DNA of 64,000 bases from Eonycteris spelaea (taxonomy: Eukaryota > Chordata > Mammalia > Chiroptera > Pteropodidae), in NCBI GenBank assembly GCA_003508835.1, contig PUFA01000183.1:1178001-1242000 (forward strand). The letters are read 5' to 3'. Numbering within the stretch: the stretch's first letter is position 1; the number at the start of each line of letters is the position of its first letter. A program made the position numbers and the translations under genes. Positions 24,008 through 35,459 of the stretch are shown here, one piece after another. The notes beneath the pieces are model-generated. The model saw only the letters and a program-made list of their open reading frames with translations. It was not told the origin of the DNA and ran no database searches.

Positions 24008-26335
24008 TTTTTTTTCAATTGTAGTTGGCATACAATCACATACCAGTTTCAGTTGTACAGCATAGTGGTTAGAGATCTATATAGTCACCCCACTAAATCA
24101 GGTTCCCCTCTTCCCCCTTACATGTTTATAACATTATTAACTATTTTCCTAATGCTACATTTTATATCTCTGTGTATATTTTGTAACTATACATTTGTAC
24201 TCCCCCAACTTTTCTCCCATCTAGTAGCCCACAAAATATTCTCTGTATCTATGAGTTTATTTCCACTTTTGTTGTTGTTTATTTCATTCTTTAGATTCCA
24301 CATGTATGTGCAATCATGGGAAATTTGTCTTTTTCTCTCCAATCTATTTCATTCAGCACAGTATCCTCTAGGTCCATCAAGGCAATATTCTTTTCCACCA
24401 CCTTCCTCTTAGTCTCTGTGTGTCTTTTAATGTGAAGTGAGTTTCCTGTAGGCAGCATATGTAGGGGCCTTGTTTTCTTACCCATTCAGCCATTATGTCT
24501 TTTGGTTGCAACATTTAATTCTTTTCTATTTGAGGTAATTGTTGATAAATATGTATTTAGTACCATTCTTCATTCTTGTTTTTGATACAAGTTTTTTCTT
24601 CTTAAAGAAGACATTCCAACAATTCTTGTAATACTGTCTTGGTGTTGATGAATTCTTTTAGCTTATTTTTGTCTGGGAAGCTCTTTATCTGTCTCTAAAT
24701 GATAGTTTTGCTGGATAAAGTATTCTTGGTTGAAGATCTGGGTTTTCACTACATTGAATATTTTGTGCCAATCCCTTCCATCCTGCATAGTTTCTTTTGA
24801 GCAATCAGCTGCCAGTCTTATGGGTGCTCCCTTGTAGATAACAAACTGCTTTTCTCTTGCTGCTTTTAAGATTCTTTGTTTTTAACCTTTGGCATTTTAA
24901 TTAAAATGTGTCTTGGTGTAGGCCTCTTTGGGTCCATCTTTTTTGGGACTCTCTAAGCTTCGTGGTTGTATGTCTATTTTCTTCACCAGGTTAAGGAAGT
25001 TTTCCGTCATTATTTCTTGAAATAGCTCTTCATCTTCTTGTTTTCCTTCAGGCACCCTTATGACATGGATATTTTTACATTTAATTGTGTCCCATAGGCT
25101 CTTTAAGTTATTATTATAGTCTTGTCTCCTTTTTTCTTGCTATTCTGGTTGAGTGTCCTTGGCTTCCCCATCCTCTATATTAGTAGTTCAGTCCTCTTCT
25201 TTACCCACTCTGTTGATTCCCTCTTATTTACTCTTCATCTCAGATAATGTGTTCTTCATTTCTGACTGGTTCTCTTTTATATAATTTCCATTTCCATTTT
25301 TATGTTTTTTATCTCTTTGTGAAGTTCTCACTGAATTCATCTACACTTCTCTTAAGGTCATTGAGCATTTTTATAACCAGTGTTTTGAACTCTGTATCTG
25401 TTAGATTGCTTGACTTCATTATTCCTGGATCTCTATTCTGTTCTCTCATATGGTCTCTGCTTCTTTGTCTTTCCATTTTGGCTGCTTTTCTGTGTCTATC
25501 TCCATGTACTAAGCAAAGCTCCTATATCTCCCAGTCTTATTAGTGCAGCTTTGTGTAGTAGGTGCCCAGTGGCACAGTCCTGAGAGGGGTTCAGCTGTAG
25601 ATCAAGTTTAGCCCCAGCTTGTGCCCCACCCGTTAAGATTCGGCACGCAAATCCAATAATGCTGTGCTTATAGTTGCCTCAATAAATTACACCAGAAACC
25701 AAAGCCAGCTGCCACCAGTGCGCATCTTGGCACTGCTCACCAAGCAGCCATGGACTCTCCAAGAACACACCTGGATGTGGTTTGGGTGGGGCCACGAGTT
25801 GGGGGAGGCAAAGTTTCAGGGAATCCTCTGGGTGGAGCTACATCTATTATCCACTTTGATCATGTCTCAGTTATGTCGTCTGTGTGTCCGCACACCAGGA
25901 GAACGGAGGGCTCAACAGAAGAACAATGGATACTGCAAGCACTTCTGTCAGGAGAGATCCTCACCTCTGGCCCTCACTCCAACAACTCAGTATTCCCGTG
26001 TAAGTCCCTGGTGCCCCCAGAGCAGCCAGCCTTGTGGTGCTCAGAGTGAGCAAGTCCATCACTGCAAAAGTTCACTCATGGACACAGCCCCTGTAAGAGA
26101 CATCTGCACCTGCTGTAGCCTGTGTTCCACTCAGCCACTAGGGACCAGACAGCCTCACATCTTCACTCTTCCTACCTTCCACCATCACAAGTTGATTAAT
26201 TACTTCTCTCCTAGCTGTAGTGCTTCTGTGCCTCTAGATCCCAGGTGACTTTCCTTGATGTTTGCTCCAGGTTTCTATCATAACTTTGATTTAGTCACAA
26301 GAGGGATGAACAAAGTCTCTATCTTTATGCCATTT
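24008..26335 (-). mobile_element. HAL1-like element, copy 1 (L1 lacking most of ORF2)
   Basis: Read in sense (minus), the order is: 5' region (26335-25560), ORF1-like region (about 25550-24610), a short stretch of ORF2 N-terminal endonuclease text (24610-24395), then an abrupt join to the 3' end of ORF2/3'UTR (24390-24010) and an A-rich tail. The join reads 'GGAAAAGAATATTGCCTTGATGGACC' in sense. The rest of the endonuclease and the whole reverse-transcriptase domain are absent. Copy 2 at 58381 has the same join, so this is a family structure, not a one-off deletion. Half-L1 (HAL1) elements are a known ORF1-only L1 offshoot mobilised in trans; exact membership is inferred. Confidence 0.8.
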
Positions 26336-27862
26336 TTTCCTCCTCCAAGAAAGTTTTTAAAACATAGATAAAACATTAGAAATTTCTGAACGGAAATTAC
26401 AATATAAAAGTTACAACAAAAGAGAATAATTAAAGAAAGATCAGTTTGACAGCCTGTGTTGGCACATATTCTGATGCTGAATGAATGGTAACAGAAGACA
26501 TTGAAAAAGGATATTAACATTATAATTATTTCATATTTTTGTAAAGCACTTTGCAAGATACAAAAATAAATAATACATGGTCACTGACTTCAGTATCAGG
26601 TTGATGACCTCGAGGCCAGACCAGTAAATAATGCCCAGAGCATTCTATTCTCTGTGAGAACGACCTGCCCTAAAGAGAAACTACTTTACTAGAGCATTAC
26701 ATGACCTAGGAGGGCAATAAGACAACCCTAACCCCCATGTAGCCTTCCTGTCTCACAGCCCTTATTTTTTTCATGTAACTTAATTTTTTTTTTGGTCAAA
26801 AAATGGACTTTTTAAAATAGTATAACTGGAAATCAAATTTTTCCTTTCCACAGGGTTTACTGTTTATTTGTTTGTTTGTTTGTTTGTTTAGTGACTTTTC
26901 CTGAACCAATTCAATAAACTATTCTTGGTGCAGGGTGGCTGCTTAAGTTCACTTGATTAGCGTAATTGTTAGCTAATAATTGAAGAGAGGTGTCCTCAGA
27001 TGCCTGGAACCAGTAAGTCTCTCAGTCATTACAAAGGGGCTTTGTGTGCATATTAGAGTATGTCTTCGACACTGGGCCAGGCACTTTACAACTCCACCAT
27101 AACCTACATTTTCGTCTTGTGCAGAGCCTAAGGTTAACCAGAGGCAAAAGCTTCAGGTCTTTTTGGGGTTTTCCTAAGCATGCAAAGTCCTGGATATGTG
27201 TACAGCTCTAGATGTGCAGGTGGCCTTCTCGATTCCCAGGAATATGTTGCAGTTTTTCAACACTCCTTATGGCCATCTCATTCCAAAACTTTTTCTTTTG
27301 TCCCAACTGTTTTCTACACCTCAGGCACTCATCATATTAAACAACAGCATCTAATTGACTATATTCAATAAATGTCCCCAGGGCAAAGGCTGGGTGACCT
27401 CCAACTTGAGTTAAATAAAGACAGTCTTGTGAGCAGAGTCTCCTAGGAATTGACTAGTAGATCAAATGATGACATTTCTCTGGGAATGGGGCTTTGAATA
27501 AGCTCTAACATTCTTTTGCCCCCACCACTGGCACCCAGGATGCTGGTTTTCCCCATGATTGATTTTCAAGGCAGCCATAGAGCTGAGGAGGGTGTTATAG
27601 GAATAGGGCAAGTTAGAACACCACGGAGTCACTGTTCTCACCAAAATTCAGCCTGTGTTCTTGGATAAATGCTCCCAGTATTGTTGCAAGCCCTTGGTTA
27701 ATTTCCAGTGTTCTGAAAAGTTGATTCTGGCCATGTTTGCCACTTTTCTTACTGCTTTTATGATGGAAGAATTTTTGGAGGTCCGTACTTTGCCATTTTC
27801 ACTGACATTGTTTCCAAATATACTTTAAAATACATTCCTGAATTGAAAGTAAGAGTACTAAA
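26336..27862. other. Unannotated spacer
   Basis: No supported gene. It includes a short (TTTG)n at 26858-26889. The phrase 'GGGCCAGGCACTTTACAACTCC' near 27073 is MIR-like but too short to call. Confidence 0.5.
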
Positions 27863-27886
27863 TGATCTCTCTCTCTCTCTCTCTCC

Positions 27887-27939
<53 letters not shown>

Positions 27940-27993
27940 CTCCTCTCTTCTCTCTCTCTCTCTCTCACACACCACACACACACACATACACAC
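27863..27993. repeat. (CT)n followed by (CA)n microsatellite
   Basis: About 100 bp of CT with occasional CCC/TTT interruptions, then CACA repeats. The arginine/glutamate-rich frame on the minus strand here is low-complexity translation. Confidence 0.95.
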
Positions 27994-28639
27994 ATCCTAG
28001 AGCACTATAGTAGTTACTGAAAAATTCAACTCACATAATTTCAAAAGTGGCAGGAGTATTCTATAGGAGGTCAGGAGTAAGCCAGGATAGTGGTTACTCT
28101 CAGGAGGGTAGTGACTAACCAGTGGCTTCTAGTTACTGATAATGTTCTGCTTCTTGATCTGAATACAGGTTATGACTACTAAGTACATATTGCACTGTAT
28201 ATGCACACATGGCTGTTCATTGAGTTTTATACTTGTGATTTGTGCAATTTTCTGTGTCTTTGTACCACAACAAAAATTTTATACTGTGCAGTAGTCAACA
28301 CCAGCACTCCTTGTCTACCCTGCTCTATCCATAAAACAAATCTATTGTGGTACTGACACATGGTTAGATAAACCAAATCAGAACAGAATGTCTATAAATG
28401 ACTGCAATAAATGTGACAATTTATACAACATAAAAGTGGCTTTTCAAATTAGTGAAAGATAGGTAGATTATTTAATAGATGTGATGGATAACTTTTTGGA
28501 ACAAAAATAAGTTCAGTTCTACTTTATGTTTAAAGTAGATTTAAAATTTTTAAATAAAATAAGATTAATCAAAGAATTCTTGAAAAGATATTTTCATTAC
28601 TTTTGAGTAGAAAAGTGTTTTTAAAGCACAACATAAAAA
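27994..28639. other. Unannotated spacer
   Basis: AT-rich, no gene. 'TAGATGTGATGGATAACTTTTTGG' and nearby text could be a very old L1 but are not convincing. Confidence 0.45.
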
Positions 28640-29345
28640 AACACATGAAAGGCTGATCAATTAAACCATATAAAGTTGAAAAAGTGTGGCAATATTCAAA
28701 ATAAGAAAGTCAATTAAAATGGGGAAAATATTTCCAATTTGTAGTACATAGAGTAGGCTAAGATCACTTGTATGAAAAAAGCTCTCTCAGATCAATAAGA
28801 AAGAAAACAATTAGCCACCAGAAATTTAGACAAAAAAATATACAAATGGATCATTCAAAAAAATTACAACCACTCAAATATATGAAAAGATGCTTAATCT
28901 TACTCATGAAGAATGAACTAAAAGTAATACTAGAAAGATATTATTTCTGTAGTATCGAAAAACAGAAAAACATTTTGTAATACGCTGAGTTGGCAAGAGC
29001 ATAGGGAAGCAGCCACCCTTCTACACTGCTAGAGGGAAATTCTAAAAGGTGGTGAAACCTTTGTAGAAAACAATTTATTGTGATAGGCAATATCTATCGG
29101 TATGAGAGATGAGCATAATTTTACTTTTAGAAATATATCTTAGAAATATATTAGACCACAAGTAAAATTGTACGTATGTGGTTATTAATTTCAGCCTCGT
29201 TTGCTATAACAACAACAAAAAAAAAAAACTGAAAAAACAAAAACCCAAACAACTATCAACAGAAAACTGGTCAATAAACAGAACCATTAAATAGAATGAA
29301 AAAATTACTTTTTATATATACGGGACAACTTCAAGTGAAAAAAGC
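28640..29345 (+). mobile_element. Old L1M fragment (C-terminal ORF2/3' region)
   Basis: Sense text such as 'TCAATAAGAAAGAAAACAATTAG', 'TATGAAAAGATGCTTAATCTTAC', 'CACTGCTAGAGGGAAATTC' and 'CAACAGAAAACTGGTCAATAAAC' follows the order of the L1 ORF2 end. It is strongly diverged. It ends at the start of the retroviral LTR. Confidence 0.7.
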
Positions 29346-29349
29346 GAGG

Positions 29350-29394
29350 TGAATGAAAAAAGGGGTTCTATGGAGAGTAACTTCACAGGGTGAT
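29350..29394 (+). mobile_element. ERV 5' LTR, left piece
   Basis: 'GAATGAAAAAAGGGGTTCTA' through 'CACAGGGTGATCT' matches the start of the right LTR ('GTGACAGAAAAAAGGATCTA' onward). It continues at 31021 beyond the inserted L1. Confidence 0.68.
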
Positions 29395-31020
29395 CTTTTT
29401 AAATTAAATTTATTGGAGTAACATTGTTTAACAAAATTATATAGGTTTCAAGTGTACAATTAAATAACATATTATCTGTGTATTGCATTGTGTGTTCACT
29501 GTTAGATGGTTAGGTAGACATGAGTGACTGGGGAATGTAGGCTCCACCCAAAAACCTCTCTTAGGACCTCCCTGACACACCCATTTTATGGTTAGAAATT
29601 ACCCCCGAGGCACAAAAGAGTAAGAAGTTATAAAATAGCTGCTGGTTTGGTCCAGCCACAGGTGCTTGTGCAGTTAGTACGACACTAACCTCATAACCTT
29701 AGCTTATTATACCATCATTATAATGTCGTGCATATGCCTGGAAGTTCATGAATCTAATTATAACAGATTGAATTCTGGACATCCACATGCACAGTAAGTA
29801 AAAGGTTGTATAACAGCCAACAATCAAAATAACCTCACTTGCCAATCATCTAGCACCACTTCTGTAAACGTATATACAGAAGTCAGTATAAGACTCACAT
29901 CTCAAGTTCCACAAGGCTGCAGCCTTCTTTGGTGTAGTCCATTTCTCTCCTGAAATGTGCTTTCAATAAATCTTACTTTTCCTAAATCTCCTTGATCTGC
30001 AATTCTTTACTGTGTTGGCAGGAGGAATCGAGGACTCCTCAATGCCACCGGGGCAACGACAGATTTTAGATTGCTCCAACGGTAACATTCACCACTCACA
30101 ATCAAATCTTCTGTCACCATATATTTAACCCCTTTTACCCCTAACTACCTCTCTTCCTTTTCCTTTTCCCTCTGGTAACCACTAAACTATTATCTGTGTC
30201 TATGATTTTTTGTTTGTTTGTCTTGTTTGTTGCTTTCGGTCTTATGTCCCACATATGAGTGAAATCATATGGTTCTCAACTTTTTCTGTCTGACTTATTT
30301 ATCTTAGCATGTTTATCTCAAGATCCATCTATGTTGTCACAAATGGTAGTATTTCATCTTTTCTTATGGCTGAGTCATCTTCCATTGTATATATTTACTA
30401 CATCTTCTTTATTCAATCATCTATTGAAGGATACTTGGTTGTTTCCATGTGTTGGCCATTGCAACTAATGCTGCAATGAACATCAAGGTACTTGTATCTT
30501 AATGGATCAACGTTTTCAAATTTGGGGGAAGAAGATCCAGAAGAGGAATTGAGTCATATGGTAATTCTAGTGTTAATTTTTTGAGGAACCTCTATACTGT
30601 TTTCCATAATTCCTGTACCAATTTACATTCCCACCAGCAGTGTTTGAGTGTTCCTTCTCCCCCATAACCTCTCCAACACTTGTTATTACTTATTACTTGT
30701 CTTGTTGATAACAACCAACAAGACATTGTAGTTTTGATTTGCATTTCTCTAATAGCAAGTGAAGTTGAGCATCTTTTCATATGTCTGTTGGCTGTTTGTA
30801 TGCCCTTTAGGGAGATGTGTCTGTTCAGGTCCTCTGCCTATTTTTTAATTGGATTGTTTGTTTTTTCATTGTTGAGTTGTATGAGTTCTTTATATATTTT
30901 GGATATCAACCCCTTATCAAAGGCACAGTTTGTAAATAACTTCTCTTATTCAAAAAGTTGCCTCTACATTTTGTTGATGGTTTCTTTTGCTGTGCAGAGC
31001 TTTTCAGTTTGACATAGTCT
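29395..31020 (-). mobile_element. 5'-truncated L1 inserted in the ERV 5' LTR
   Basis: Antisense L1 with its poly-T/3'UTR at the left ('AATTTATTGGAGTAACATTG') and ORF2 C-terminal text up to 31020 ('GCTGTGCAGAGCTTTTCAGTTTG'). The flanks 'ACAGGGTGATCT' (29383-29394) and 'ACAAGGTGATTT' (31023-31034) are a target duplication with two mismatches. This is a young-type L1 3' end, which I associate with bats. It is interrupted by a solo LTR at 29500-30087. Confidence 0.85.
29500..30087 (+). mobile_element. Solo LTR, 588 bp, inserted in the L1
   Basis: It starts TGTTAG and ends GGTAACA, so the ends are inverted TGTTA/TAACA. It is bordered on both sides by the 5-bp duplication TTCAC (29495-29499 and 30088-30092). 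The L1 text resumes exactly on the far side. A polyadenylation signal AATAAA is at 29965-29970, and a TATA-like 'GTATAAGA' lies near 29887, giving plus-strand polarity. It is not related to the host ERV's own LTR. Such LTRs arise by recombination between proviral LTRs. Confidence 0.9.
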
Positions 31021-31393
31021 TACAAGGTGATTTAATCACAAATTTCTAATTAGACAGGTCATGGTGGGTACTCTTGCCCCAGGCATATAACTTTTTATAT
31101 GATTTAAGCAAGTTCTGCCTATTGTTTTTGTGCACCCAGGTTAACACACCTTTGAAATAAGTGTAACCAGGTCAAGACATAATCTTGTTAAATATCCTGT
31201 AATCCAATTCTTGTACCTTCATGTAACATTCCTTACGTTCTCTCCTTAATTTAAAATGCATTAAAAAAACTGCAAAACTGTCATTCTTGGGAGCATTTGA
31301 GATCTTGCTTCCTGGCTATCGTCACCAGTTTTGTCCCAGATAAACCCTTATAAAATTCTCTAAAGGTTTATATGTTTCTTATATCAACATTTA
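31021..31393 (+). mobile_element. ERV 5' LTR, right piece
   Basis: It resumes the LTR after the L1: 'AATCACAAATTTCTAATTAGAC', 'GTGCACCCAGGTTAACACACC', 'TTGTACCTTCATGTAACATTCC' and 'CAGATAAACCCTTATAAAATTC'. The right LTR shows the same order at 34765-35150. Confidence 0.7.
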
Positions 31394-31523
31394 CTTAGCA
31401 TAGTCAGCAGAATTCTGAAGAAGCCCAGCCAGAACTATCCTGTGGACCTGGACTCTGTGCTAGGTACCAGCAAGGACCCACTGTGCCCCACTGTCTCTCA
31501 ATTTGCATTGAGTAAACTTGGGT

Positions 31524-31926
31524 TGTTGTAGCCGTCAGCCCCCGAAAGACACATGGACCACCAGAACTCAGTGAGTTATAGGAAACACTCTTTATTCAGC
31601 CAGCTGGGTCTGCCAGGGGTATGCAAACCCCAAATTAACCAGCCCCGAAATGTAGAGGTACAAGGGTTTTAAGCCCCAAATCCCAAATCCCATTCTTCAT
31701 TCTGTCTAAACACAAAGGTCTATCCTTCTTCTATTCATTATCTGTCAACTCACAGGTCAGACGCATAAGTGGGGTTACAGAAACAGAAAGCTTATTGTTA
31801 GAATGTTATGTTCCTATGGGTAACAGCCTATGTTCCCATGGACATAGCCAAGTTCTCATGGACACAGCCAAGCAGTAATTTTCCTGCAAGTAATAAATTT
31901 CTAGCAGTCATTTTTCAGCCATTCCA
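31524..31926 (-). mobile_element. Candidate antisense solo LTR
   Basis: The plus strand begins TGTTGTAGCC and ends CATTCCA, bracketed by GGGT (31520-31523 and 31927-31930). On the minus strand an AATAAA (31596-31591) sits about 70 bp from the end, as expected for R-U5. It lies within the ERV interior. The 4-bp duplication is short enough to be chance. Confidence 0.45.
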
Positions 31927-31952
31927 GGGTGATTTTTCTTTCAGAATTCCTG

Positions 31953-32025
31953 CCTTCGATAAGGGGTTGATATCCAAAATATATAAAGAACTCATGCAAC
32001 TCAACAATGAAAAAACAATCCAATT
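31953..32025 (+). mobile_element. 73-bp L1 ORF2-like sliver
   Basis: 'GATAAGGGGTTGATATCCAAAATATATAAAGAACTCATGC' is characteristic of the C-terminal part of L1 ORF2 (compare 57807-57850) and stands alone between non-L1 sequence. Confidence 0.7.
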
Positions 32026-34701
32026 TTATTTGAACTGTTTTTAGGAAATCCTTGTCATAGTGCATTTAAACTGGACTTAAATTAGATGGATAAGGATTGA
32101 GTTAACCGATGGAAAGGAAAAAAAATGGCGTGCTACTTTTAATTTTAGCTTATTAATTGGATTGCTTATTGAGAGTCTGAAGAAAAGTTTTGCTGGTTAA
32201 ACGAGAGGCTTACCTCTCTTTAGTTCCAAAAGAGAAAAGACACTTGCTTCTCTATCCCAAATAGCCAGTGGGGTGACAATAGTTGTTCAGCCCCTCGAAT
32301 CCAGAGTGGTGGAGATGGGCACCACTAGGTGTCCAGTGTATTAATGCAGTTGATCCCAAAGAAGAGTGCTTTGTGAAAGGCAAGATGCCCTGGAACGGGT
32401 TAACCCTGAGACAGGTCCCGTGCCTTGGAAGGAGTTGCAGTTCTCGTGGCATCCTATAAGCTCTCACTGGCCCTTGCTCAGGTATTCTTAGGTGACAAAA
32501 AATCTGTGTGGGGTTTTCCTTGGGGAAAAATTTCCTCTAGGCACAAAGTAGTCCTATAGGGATAGACACTGCATTTGGATTATCTGGACACATGCATGTA
32601 AGGTCTAGTTTTCCCTGGAAGTTTGTTTAGCCTCTACAAATAGCAAAGGGAAAAACTAAAATTAACATAGAAAATCACGTCTCTGAGTTCGATAAGCCCC
32701 AAGACACTCAGCCACCTATCAGTACTAAGATGAACAAAATGAGGGTCCTTTGATCTTCTAAATTAATCTCTTTTTTTATTTTTGGCATCCACAATTAGAA
32801 AAAGCTAGCTGTAGACAGAAGAATAGAAAACATATTTAATTGGTCTCTCAAAACTTCAAAAAGATGACTTAGATAAATGGATCAACATATGATGTTGTTT
32901 AGGTGGCAACCCAATTCTCTAGAGTATTAAAAATAGCTATCCTTATTTTAAAAGGGGGACAGTCATTTGGAATTTGATTGTCAAGGACAGATATAAATTG
33001 TAAACGCCTCCAAGACAAAATTTGGATGCAACTGTTCTTTTATAAACTAATGAGTTTTTTTTTAAGACTAAAATGTCTCTGTATCTGTCTATGGGTGTCT
33101 ATATTTGTATGTTGTAAAAGTGAGATAATTTTCTACCTCTGAATACTATTAAAATTAAAAGCAAGTGCTGGTAAGGACTGGGTATTCTAAAATCCTCAGA
33201 TATATAGAAATTAACTCAAATGCTTTTCAATTTCATGTGATCCAAGATTAATCCTTAATAAATAAAAGCTAGTTTAAGTGTGTTGGTTTATGTAGTACAG
33301 ACATGTCTTTTGAGTTATTGAGATTAAGTATAGTATTTATATTCTGCTTGGGATTACAAAAATAAGTCCATGTTAATAATTGACTTGATGTCTATGAAAT
33401 ATGTTTCTAGAGATTATAAAGTATCTTCACAAATTTGTCAAGGCTAATTGCTTACTTCTTAGTTTTCATTAGAAATTGAGGTTTTAAGGGTTAAAGTCTC
33501 AATATGTGTAGAAATAACTTTGTAGTGTATCAGCAGAGCCCTTAGGAGACCTCAAAAAGATTTGTTTTCTCTCTTTATGAAAAAAGAAAATTTAATCAGG
33601 CGTGTCTTTTATGTTAAATTGCATGGGAAACATTGTAAAATAAGTGATGGGAAAAAAGACTTCTAGAGTATATTGTATGGTTAAACAATGGTTGAAAACT
33701 AAACAAATAGTAGGGGCTATTGGAAACCCATAGCCAATTGGTTCTTTAAGATTCCCTGGCAAACCTCATTTTTCAGTTCTTGTATTCCTTCATTTGTCAT
33801 AGTGCATTTAAACTGGACTTAAATTAGATGAAGAACTTATGAACTGATATTATTGAAAAGAGATATTTCACACTATTGCCAAGGTTTGATAAAATCACTT
33901 CAAGAAAATACCAGATTGGTAACTGCTTCCTTTCACAGTGAACTCCCAGAAGACAAAGACTTTAAAGATCACTGACTGCCATCTGGAGATTGTGTTCATT
34001 GGAAAGGATGTCAAATACAGGATGTTCTCCAAGCTCTTTAGAAGAGACTTTAGCTGGTGGCTTACCACAAATGGACATCTACCCCTATCTCTGACACTCA
34101 TCTCTGCCTACAATGGACATGAGAGACTTCTATTGGATGAGATGCCTCTGACATCAGAGTTAGACAGCTATCCCCAGACATCAACATAGCCTGTAGTCCT
34201 ATGGGTTGATACTGAACTCAAAAAACATTTTGTTTGATTATCTTTACTTATATCCTAACGATATTAGTAATAATAATAGTTATACTTGTTCTTTGGGTTT
34301 TTTAAAAATAGTTCAGCTGTTTATGATTACAGAACATGCATAATAAGAAGACCAATACTTCTTTTATGGCTCATGTAAATTTATACTGGATGCAAAAAAA
34401 AAAAATGGGATGGACGCAAAACTTGGATCATGATAGATCACAGGATAGAAATGATCCAGAGTGTTTTTTTTTTCACAGTGAAGGCCATAATAACTGACTG
34501 CCTTCCATTGACCTGACCTTTCTGTTTTTCGAAAAATTCAGCCTCAGCTCACGTCCCATGGTTATGGTATTACCCTATCCCCAATGGTCCACCATTTCAA
34601 CAAGATGGTGTTGATACTGAGACTTTCTAGGAATGAGCCTTCCTAGTGCTGTGAGACCACACTGGTTGGTCATTAATTCATCCTTCAAATTGATTCATGA
34701 C

Positions 34702-34712
34702 CAGAAAGGGAA
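34702..34712 (+). promoter_or_regulatory. Candidate polypurine tract of the ERV
   Basis: 'AGAAAGGGAA' sits immediately 5' of the right LTR start (TG at 34714 or 34716), where plus-strand priming would occur in a retrovirus. Confidence 0.55.
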
Positions 34713-34713
34713 T

Positions 34714-35190
34714 TGTGACAGAAAAAAGGATCTATGGAAAGTAAACTCATAGAGTGATCTGATCATAAATTCCTAGCAAGTCATAGTGGGTAAACATGTC
34801 CCAAGCATATAATTTCTTTAAAAACAAAAGTTTATCTTTGCCTTAAGTGAGCTGTATTCATTGTTCTTGTGCACATAGGTTAACACATCTTTGAAATGCT
34901 TCCTTTTCAGAAGCATAACTGCTCTCAAAAGAACACATAATCTTATTAACTGTCATGTAATCCAGTCCCCACCTTGCTTTCTCACACCTTCATGTAATCT
35001 TTCTTACATTCCTTCCTTAAGTTCAAATGCCTGAAAGAGTGAAACTGTCATTTCCCAAAGCAATTGAGATTTTGTTTCCAAGCAATTATCATCAATTTGA
35101 CTCAAATCAATTCTGATAAAAATTATCTTACAGGTTTGGACATTTCTCTAAAAAACAACCAACCAAACAACAAACCAACCAACCAAACAT
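34714..35190 (+). mobile_element. ERV 3' LTR
   Basis: Homologous to the split 5' LTR from 'GTGACAGAAAAAAGGATC' to about 'AATTATCTTACAGG'. The end blends into a CCAA/AAAC-rich simple repeat (35152-35190), so the terminus is approximate. Confidence 0.65.
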
Positions 35191-35224
35191 TAAGACAAAG
35201 GTAAATTTATAACAGGAATGCATG

Positions 35225-35450
35225 TTTTATAAATATTAACTATTTTAATCCTCATAAAACATTTTGAGGTTGATATTATTATTATTATCTTTATTTTACA
35301 GAAGAAACTTTGGCATAGAGAGTTTAATTTACTTGTATAAGATCATACAACTGGTAAGTGGCAGAGCTTGAATTTAAACATAGGCGGTCTGGATCTTACC
35401 TCAGGTTGTTTACCATCACACTATACTGTCTCTACAGAACAATCTAGAGG
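35225..35450 (-). mobile_element. MIR SINE
   Basis: Nearly complete antisense MIR: 'AACTATTTTAATCCTCATAAAAC', 'TTTACAGAAGAAAC', 'AAGTGGCAGAGCTTGAATTTAAAC' and 'ATCACACTATACTGTCTC'. Confidence 0.88.
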
Positions 35451-35459
35451 CAAATGGTT

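Larger units (their letters stand above)
31394..34713 (+). pseudogene. Decayed ERV interior
   Basis: No long frame survives. At 31524-31926 there is a candidate antisense solo LTR, and at 31953-32025 a short L1-like piece. An exact 37-bp direct repeat occurs at 32052-32088 and 33794-33830. Towards the 3' end a frame with about 20 hydrophobic residues ends in TAA at 34303-34305, consistent with an envelope transmembrane anchor, followed by non-coding text and a purine tract. I cannot recognise the gag or pol regions, so most of them are probably deleted. Confidence 0.5.
29350..35190 (+). mobile_element. Degenerate endogenous retrovirus, two LTRs
   Basis: Two related non-adjacent segments flank about 3.3 kb: 29350-29394 plus 31021-31393 on the left, and 34714-35190 on the right. 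Shared text includes 'TCTATGGARAGTAA', 'GGTGATCT', 'GTCATRGTGGGTA', 'GTTAACACAYCTTTGAAAT' and 'CCTTCATGTAA'. A purine tract lies just before the right LTR. The interior is decayed, and I could not identify gag or pol. The genus is not assigned. The left LTR is split by an L1. The element is inert. Confidence 0.72.

Noticed and set aside
25664..26248. 194-residue frame as a host gene
   Set aside because: It lies wholly inside the 5' region of HAL1 copy 1 on the antisense strand; treated as a transposon-associated frame.
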